Assembly (NCBI RefSeq): GCF_029227915.1
Contig: NC_079882.1
Span: forward strand, 26,045,001-26,109,000
Length of the DNA stretch: 64,000 nucleotides
Origin: Hydractinia symbiolongicarpus
Taxonomy: Eukaryota > Cnidaria > Hydrozoa > Anthoathecata > Hydractiniidae
Direction of reading: 5' to 3'
Below the pieces are notes generated by a model. The model searched no databases. It had not been told where the DNA came from and saw only the letters and a program-made list of their open reading frames with translations. This document shows positions 25,029-34,000 of the stretch, piece by piece. Every line of letters starts with the position of its first letter. Position 1 is the first letter of the stretch. The translations under genes were made by a program, and so were the position numbers.

Positions 25029-28000
25029 ATGAAGACTATCCTGGCGAGTCAGACGGTTACCATTCCAGATGGAGGTATGCGGTACTTTTTAGTATGCATT
25101 ATTAAACATAGATATAGTTATAGGTATCATGTAAACAGTTCTACGGTATTTTGAACATTCATCAAAGTTTTAGGCTAACATAAACCCAGCAGACTACAAC
25201 ACAAAATTATTACTATCCTAGCAGCACTATCCCTGTTAAGGCGATTCATTATATTCTTTTTTATTTGCCGTCCTATAGACCTCTTTGAATGTTCACATTT
25301 TCTGTGGTAAGCCCTTTTGACCTTAACAATAGACTCAATCATAGTACCATGTTTTTCCTGCGCGTGCAGAAATGGGGGTAACTTTTCCGCTTAGTTTGTT
25401 TACATGTTTACCTCCATTTCTGTGCGCGCATAGGGCATTATGTAATCACTTAGATGTGCGTGCAAGTAAATATCGGGACTGTGATTCCATGTATTGCGTG
25501 CGTGGCAGGTAAAAAGCCCTTTTTAGCCTGCTTCTTTGCACAAAGGTATCATAACAACTTTATATGAATATTTGTCAATCGGAATTTATCCATCCACACT
25601 TGATTAAAAATGTTTCTGTAGAAAGAAATGGACTGAAAAAGACCTTTCTTCAGCAAGCCCCTATATCGTACGATGGCCCCTATGGCTCACTTCTCTTCTC
25701 AATAAAAACACTTCTCTTCTTAGTCAAAACACTTCTCTTCTGTATAACAACACTTCTCTTCTGTATAAAAACACTTCTCTTCTGTATAAAAAAGTCTCTA
25801 CTTTGATACCTAAAGTTCTCTTCCGTTCGAAACACTTCTCTTCCAAGTGCAAGACACTTCTCTTCCATAAGCTCGAAAATTTCCCAGACTGAATCTGGTC
25901 CTTAATATATAAATTTATTCAAATATTGTTTATGAATAAATGGCACACCCCGGGCCCTGCGCATAGGAAATTTTGGACCCAGTAAAGTTGGCATAAATTC
26001 TTACAGGGGCATATGAACGTTTCTACAAAATTAGATTTTTCGCGGGAAAAACTTTGTGAAATTTTAAGCTATATTCTTATAGGGTCCCAGAAGCGTAATA
26101 CGAGATTGCTTTTTTTATCTAGTTTCCACTAACTTTGAATTTTTATAATTGCGATTCGGCAAAACTAGACGTTTTGCGTGTTACAATTGACCCTACTTTG
26201 TCCGGGAATAAACATTGATTGTGATGTCTGTTAGGAACAGAACTCGTGGTTTACAAAAACCAAGATATTTTTTTTTGCAGCAATAAACATTGTGTATTTG
26301 TTGGAAAAAGAACTCGTGGTTTTCAAAAAACAAGATATATATATTTCTAAAATCCAAGCATTTTACATTGTTACAGGTGTTGTATTACATATATCTTTCT
26401 ACTGCACAAATCAAGGCGATAAAATAATCAATAGCTACATGAGCAGTCTCTGGCTTAAGTTTGGAGAAACCCTCCATTGAAAGAACTGTTTCCGCAAATT
26501 CAATAAATTCAGGCTCATTATCGTGATCTGGTACAGATAGTTCGCTAAACTCTTCTAGCTCATTAAGATCTAAAGTTTTTTACACATTCAGCAATGAGTG
26601 CATCACCGGCATCTAAAAATCCTAAGTAAGTTCTCTAAAAAATAACCTCCACCAACTTGGTCTGTCTTTTGAAAGTTGTGACCAAAAAGATTCGATTCTT
26701 TGATTAGCTGTTGATGTACCAACAATAAAACTGCCAGTGCCAGCATATTTGTCATTATGCTGAGATCTTATGCAATCTGAACAGCTTCCAAAGTACAGTT
26801 TTCAGTACCATTATCAGACCTTATTCTTGCTGGAAGACGATTTAACTGCTTAATAGATTTTATAAAAAAGTTTGTAATAACTTCAGGCTTTTTGTTCGTT
26901 CTACTAACTTCTAACCAAATAAGCCGATGGGAGAAACCGTCTATACAACCATGGATACTAAAACCAAACGGCTTAAGTTTGTCGTGCCCGTCAAAGATGC
27001 CACAAAAAATCTGGCCCAGGAACGCAATAATTTCTTCTTCTTAATCTTTTCTTTTTTCTTAAAGAAACACCTTCAGGGTCTAATTCTCTCAGAATTTCCA
27101 TCACAGTTGTTCTATTTACAGCGCAACTCCATATGATTTAATTATTTTCCACTCTTTTTCTTATTGATGGTGGTTAGTAGGGTGGTCAACCTACTTGATA
27201 CCTTACTTGTTCTACCACTACTGCTAGCATGACTTGTGTTAGCTACACAAGACAGCGAAGACCTTGTGGCTGATGGTGTTATTGTAGTTGCTGTCAGGGA
27301 CGAGCAGGCATTTTCAAGCTCCTCTTTAACAATTTCACGTACCACAGACTTCATGCTCATGCTTGCTTGACGACGGTTGAAAAATATGACACATGGCGAG
27401 GGGACTGGTCCCGTGTAATAAACCTCACAAAAGGTTAAAACTACGGACCAATGATGTAAAATTGCGGACCAGATTTTAGAATTCAAGTTGTAAAGAGCCA
27501 CATGCAGAGAAGTGTTAAGTGCAGAAGAGAAGTGTCAAAATACTGAAGGGAAGTGTCAAAATACAGAAGAGAAGTGTTTCGTTATATAGAAGAGAAGTGT
27601 TTTTGATTTAGAATAGAAGTGAGCCATAGGGGCCATCGTAATATCATCCTTTTGCCTGCCACACAGTTGTTAGAGCCAGAAGGCCCTACTGCAGAAAATG
27701 TAAACATTCAAAAAGGATATAAATGACTTGCTATAAGCTCTGTTTAGATTTTTTTATCAGGCAAATAGTTTTTTAACCAATCATATCTAAAAAGGATTAT
27801 TGAATTGCTTTATTTTGCCTGCTAAAAAATTAAAAACAAAAAATTTACCAAAATAGCAAGCCATCCAGCCATACACCTCTTCACAGTTCAAGTTGTCCCT
27901 CATTTTCTGTATTGAAAAAAAGTGTTAACAGAGTAAATTTGGAAGGCTTTGACCATGGGTATTATTGCTATTTCTCATTTTCTTAAGAAATATTAGTCCC

Positions 28001-31000
28001 TAGCATTAAAATGTTATTCGGCTATTGGGTTTAAATTTTTTTTGGAAGTGAAAACTTTCTGTATTTTAGGTGGAGCAAAAATAATTATTTGGAGCAAACT
28101 ATATATGGCTAAGCATTTTTTCCAGACAGATTTTTTATTGTGATTACCAACATTCTTCCCCCCACAAACTAGGTTCGTTTTCACCCAGCATAGTTTTAAA
28201 AATAACAAATGTAGAACAAATGTGATTTATCAATTACAATAAGTTTTAATCATTACTACGACAACAAAGCTAAACCCATTCAACGAATTAGCAGTAGTAA
28301 CCCTACTAAAACATACTTAATTCATAACGGTTTACTTCATTTTTTCAATTTTCAATAAAATTTATTTAAACAATGGTTAACTAAAAATATGGATTTGTGT
28401 ATTACATGTTTTTTTAAGGATACAAATGTAACTTCTATGCTAAGTTTACAGTAAGTTTTAAAAAAAAATATATTATATTAGTTTGGTGGGATAAAACAAG
28501 GAAAATGTATTTCTTCATAACATTATCTTTGATCTTACCCCGAATATGAGTCATGAATTTAATTTTTTAAAACACCCGCGTTTTGTATTAAAATTAAAGA
28601 ATTTTAAAGTATTAGAAAGATAATTCACCGTGTACATTATTATTAACAAATTATAAATTATTTTGCATTTTTTAAATACTGTGAAGTTATTTTCAACTCT
28701 TTCTTTTGCATGCTGCTTTTTTAATATTTATTTTTTTATTATCATGGTTTTTATTTGTACGTTTAGAAGCCATGTTTCACCTTTATCAATACGAATTTTT
28801 AACTTACTTTAATTTATACCGAAAATGTTTTGAGTCATTAATTATTAAAAAGGTTAAAATTCCAACACTACACTTCTGAACAGGTGCCAGGAGAAATGTT
28901 TGAGCCTTTTTTTCTCAAAATAAGAAATTTGGTCGATACATTGCCTGTTTGTGTTGGTAACTCCCCTCCATTTTGTTAAAAACTAGCGAAGCAATTTTTT
29001 TGGAAACAGTTACACATCTGGCTACAAATTCTTGCTTTTTTTATTTCAAAATTTAAATAATTATCGAGTTCTCAACAAATGATTCATCAAACAAGGTAAA
29101 TTCGTGGATTTATGTAGTATTTTAGACAAAATGCATTATAACTGAAGGAATAATTTTTTTGGAAAGATGTAGTAAGATATTGTAGAGCTAAGTAAGAGCA
29201 ATACAACCAGGTATTTTTAAACAAAAAAATTGATAAGGGTGTGTTTTTTTGTTTGGAATTTTTATTCTCTATTCCAGTTTTTTCACAAATTAATTTATTT
29301 TCTTATATACTCAAAGGGAATTTATCAATGTTTTATAATATATAAAAATGTTTTTAAAACAGGGACATGTTAAGCTTGAACAAATTTTAAACAAATTTCA
29401 AAAGTAATGATTATGGGAAATGACACACACAAAAAAAGGCTAGAAGCATTTAAAGTGTACATATATATTCAATCAAGATCGAAAAAAGTTTATAGATATA
29501 GAGCTTCAACTTTATAGATAGAGCCTCCGCTAAATGTGAAAACATCGAAAATAATAAGTTCAAAAATTACAGTTTTTATCGATTTTCTGATTACCCTATA
29601 TATAACCTCTATGCACTGGTCCTTTTTTAAAAAAATTAGAAAAACCAAATTTTTGGATGGAAAATTTTCGTTTCTAATGTACTACAAATAAAACAGGTGG
29701 TAATAGAAAAATTATATTAAAGCATTCATCTTACCACAAAGCAACTGAAGAACTCCCAGTCTTTCAAAACAACAAAGACTGCATTCTAACTATACATATT
29801 GTTCCATTATCTAACCAACTGTGCATAGATTTTTTGCATATTCCAAAAAATAATTGCTACTCACAGGCCATTTCGTAAGATTTTAAGAGGTTGTGCGTTA
29901 GATCACACGCCTCAAAAATTCTGCGCGTGCAATCAAAAAAGTTTTTTTTACAAAAATATTTCCTTTACCCCTGTACACTGCACAGGGGTTGCTGTTTTGG
30001 CGTAACAATTTTCTGTAACCTTCTCTTGTATTAGTTTTGCACATGTTGACCGTATTTTTTTGGGTTGATGTTCCCAATGAAGAGTCCTTTATTGCTATAC
30101 GATCGGTTGCTGGTTTATTTTGTTCTATTTGGATAGCAATTTTGTGTCCGCTGCCTTGATCGATATGTCGAGTGACCTGACATAAAAATTAAAATATTAG
30201 AAAAGATAAAAATAAGTTCAAAACAACTATTTACTTGTAAAATCTCTTACCTGGTATTTTGTTACCACATTTGTACCGTTTGTAAACGCTAACGCAGCTG
30301 TCTTCGCATTTCCTTTTAATCGAGAAGTAATTTCCGTTTTATACCTCGCACAAACTTTACACCAAACATAGTTCATCAATACCTTTCCATCTTTTTCCTC
30401 TGTCTTCCAACCAAGAATTCCGTGCTTAGCTCTCGTTGAGGTCGGACGTATCTAAAACGAAGACTAAAGCTTGAAGAGCTCCTGCTTTGACAGCTAAGTC
30501 CTTTTTGATTTATTATATATTGTACTGCCTTTTTTACTTCATTTATATCTTTTCATTTCTTTAATTTGTTGTTTTGTAAGTTTTTAAATTATTGTTTTTG
30601 TTAATAAATTGTTTTTATCCCAGTCAGTTTTTTATCCATCTATCATCTAATATGGTAGCTTTGCTGTGTTGTGGGTTCCTGCTGCTCCTTCTGTGTAACA
30701 TCGTAAGGAAATGGGCTTGCCTTAGATCCTTCAAACATAGTTTTGGAAGAGCACATAACCGTAGAATGATCTCTCTACGACTTAAAAATAACTTTACTCA
30801 GGTAGGAAACCCCACATTTACGCTAAAACTGATTTTTGTGTTCGTTGTATTTTTGAGCAATACAAAACCTTCGTTCAAAAGTAGCTCACCCAACAACAAC
30901 GAAATGAGTCGACTAGATAGGAGTTTCTTTTCTATCTCTTCACTTGATGCCTGCAATAGAGTTTCTGAAAGCCAGCTCACTCTCCAATTAAAATTAATGG

Positions 31001-34000
31001 CTTTATCAAAACTTAAGCCAAGCAGGCACAAGTATTTCTATTTTTTAATCCTCTTGTCAGGGGACATCTGCCTCAACCCAGGTCCTGTTAAGTATCCCTG
31101 TTCTTCATGCTTAAAACCTGTGGCAAAAACACACAAAGCACTTTCTTGTGACAAGTGTGGATTATGGGCTCATAAAAAATGTGAGCGTATTTCTGATAAA
31201 AAATATCAACAATTTATGAAGACTCCTGAAGATAAACTGTTTTTCGTTTGCAGTCCCTGTCTTTCTCGTAATTTGCCCTTTGCTAATGAGGAGTCATTTG
31301 GTGACGAAATTCCGGACAACATCAATATTACTATTGATGAAAACTTTGATTTTGAGGCAATCAGAAATGGGAAGGGCTTAAAAATGGCCCATCTCAACAT
31401 TAATGGTCTGTCATCCAAACTAGACTATGTTAAACTTCTGCTACATCAAACAAAACTTGATGTATTCTCCATCTGTGAAACCAAAATTGATGACACCATC
31501 ACGGACAATGACGTTAAAATTGATGGCTATGTTTGTTATAGGAATGATCGGAATAGACGAGGTGGGGGTGTTCTAATTTTTGTTAATGAAAACTTGGATA
31601 GCCACCTTTTGAAACACCTTTACTTCGAAAATGTTGAATCACTATGGGTGAAAGTGTGCCTGAAAAAAACTAAACCTATTTACGTGTGTGGGGTTTACAG
31701 GCCACCTGGAGGTAGTGATTTGCAGAGTACCGAAAACCTGTGTACTCATTTTAAACAGTGTTTTAACAAGCTCCCAAAAGAAAAAGAAGTTTTTATCTTG
31801 GGAGATTTTAACTGTAACATGCTTTCAAAATATGCTCTTTCCTCCAAAATAAAGGAATTATGCTCCACTCTTTTCCTAAAACAACATATTACGGAGCCAA
31901 CTCGTGTTACTGAAAATAGTAGCACTCTTATAGACTTAATACTTTCTAACAGTTCTTGTATTTCTAAAACTGGTGTCATGGATTTAGGCATCAGTGATCA
32001 CAATTTAGTTTATGTGATCAGAAAATTCAAAAGGCCAAAATTTGAACCTAAAACATGCAAGGTTCGTAGCTACAAGAACTTCAGTAAAGAGGCTTTTCTG
32101 AAGGACCTCAGGAATTTAGACTGGTCATATTTTAATAATTATGATGACCTTGATGAAGCATGTGAGAAACTGAATAAAAATGTTAAAACAGTGGCTGACA
32201 AACATGCCCCTTTCAAAACACATAGATTTTCTGGCCGTGTTGAGGCATGGGTCACTGATGAATTAATAATAGCCATTAAAGAAAGAGACTTCTTGAAACG
32301 GAAAGCATCAAAAACAAAATCCATCATAGACTGGGAAGCTTTCAAACAAAAAAGGAACCAGGTAATAGGTCTCAAAAATCGACTCAAAAACGAGTACTAT
32401 AATGACGTTTTGCAGGACTTTCAAAAACGGCCAAAACAACTTTGGAAAACCCTAAAAAAACTGGTTCCTGATAAGTCAGGCAATACTACCTCGATAAAAC
32501 GAGTAGTCCAAAACGATGGTACAGAAACTTCTCACCCAAAAGAAATTTCCAACACATTCAATTCATTTTTTGTCAGTGTTGGTGCCAAACTAGCCTCTAA
32601 ATTTTCTTCTGACACTACTAATGTTAATCCACCTGTTAGCGGACACGATTTTCGGTGGGCTCGTATTGAGACCAAAAGTGTCGAAAAAATAATTAGTTCA
32701 CTAAAACTTAATAAAGCTACAGGCTTGGACGGAATTGGTTCACGACTGCTAAAAGCAGGTTCGTCAGTTTTAAGTATTTATTTATCAAGTCTTTTCAACA
32801 AATCTTTATTTACTGGTTATGTACCTAAATGTTGGAAGACTAAAAGGGTCTCGCCTATTTTTAAAAGTGGCAATAAAACAGATCCTACTAATTATCGGCC
32901 TATCTCCATTTTGCCAATTCCTATGAAAATTTTTGAAAAGTTAGTGCATGAGCAAATGTCTCATTTTATTTCTGAGCACAACTTCCTGAATGACAGACAG
33001 TCCGGATTTCGAAAACTCTTTTCCACAGAAACTGCAGTAGTCGATGTCTCTGATTTTATTCTTACTGAGCTCGACCAACATAACTTTGTTTGTGCTGTGC
33101 TCATTGACCTTAAAAAAGCTTTTGACACTGTTGATCATAAAATTTTGTTAAAAAAACTATGGTGTTTTGGCATCAGAGATGCTGCCTTTGACTGGTTCGA
33201 GTCCTACTTAACGGACCGAATGCAGCTGACTCTTGTAAACGACACAGGATCAGATCTGCTTCATGAAGACGCTTTTGGGGTGCCGCAGGGATCTGTGTTG
33301 GGGCCCCTGCTCTTTCTTTTGTATATTGATGACTTAAAATCTGTCATCAATTCAAACTACCACCATCTATATGCAGATGATACAATAATTATTTCGTCTC
33401 ATAAAAACTTGGATACCCTTGTCTCCCAGGTCGAGTTAGAACTTTCGCAAGTCGACCTCTGGCTGAATAATAACAAAATGACTATTAATACGGACAAAAC
33501 TGAAACAATCTTTTTCGGCAACCACAGCCAGTTAAAAAAAGTTGAGAACAAAACTATCAACTATATGGGTATTCCTTTGAAGAGGAGCGAAAAAGTTAAA
33601 TATCTTGGGGTAACATTTGATCAAAAAATGCAATGGGAAAAGCACATTAATGACATAAATAGAAAAATACTAATTAAATATTCTAAAATTAGAACCATTG
33701 CATCCTGTTTAACACCTCACACAAAAAACCTTTTAATTAATGCACTTGTCATGCCATATTTCCACTACTGCTCCTCGGCATGGGCTTGTGCCACCCAAGG
33801 TAGATTGGGAAAACTAGAAAAACGATTAAAATGTGTCCGTACCTTTCTTGGGAAAGAGAGGGAATATTCAATGAATAATTTACTCATCAAAAACGATGCC
33901 ATATTAGTTTTCAAAGCCATGAATCACATTGCTCCTGATTACATGCGCTCAAAATTCCTTTTGACAAAAAACTGTCATAATCATCAAACAAGAGGAGCTT

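Larger units (their letters stand above)
25669..27640 (-). mobile_element. TIR transposon with a DDE integrase-core gene (decayed)
   Basis: A 1,972-bp element. Both ends read inward as TACGATGGCCCCTATGGCTC and stay matched for several more bases. Flanks are ATATCG (25663-25668) and ATATCA (27641-27646), a probable 5-6 bp target duplication. Arrays of CACTTCTCTTCT units with about 21-bp spacing lie just inside each end in opposite orientation. The minus strand carries a broken integrase-like gene. Retroviral-type integrases and Ginger-like transposases make 4-6 bp duplications, which fits. An empty-site homologue at 16966-17291 supports insertion. Confidence 0.75.
25271..27731 (-). mobile_element. 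MITE copy split by the integrase TIR element
   Basis: Outer inverted repeats (left about 25275, TATAGACCTCTTTGAATGTT; right about 27690-27731, reverse complement reading TATCCTTTTTGAATGTTTAC) match the ends of the MITE at 16966-17291. The flanks of the inner element match the middle of that copy in reverse complement. It is the same family, interrupted at 25668/27641. Confidence 0.6.

Noticed and set aside
25688-25875. Regular 21-bp spaced repeats resembling a CRISPR array
   Set aside because: The units are part of transposon ends, the opposite array is inverted, spacers are only about 9 bp and the genome is eukaryotic.
30798-33138. Several minus-strand ORFs across the LINE
   Set aside because: They are antisense shadows of the reverse-transcriptase ORF without family resemblance.
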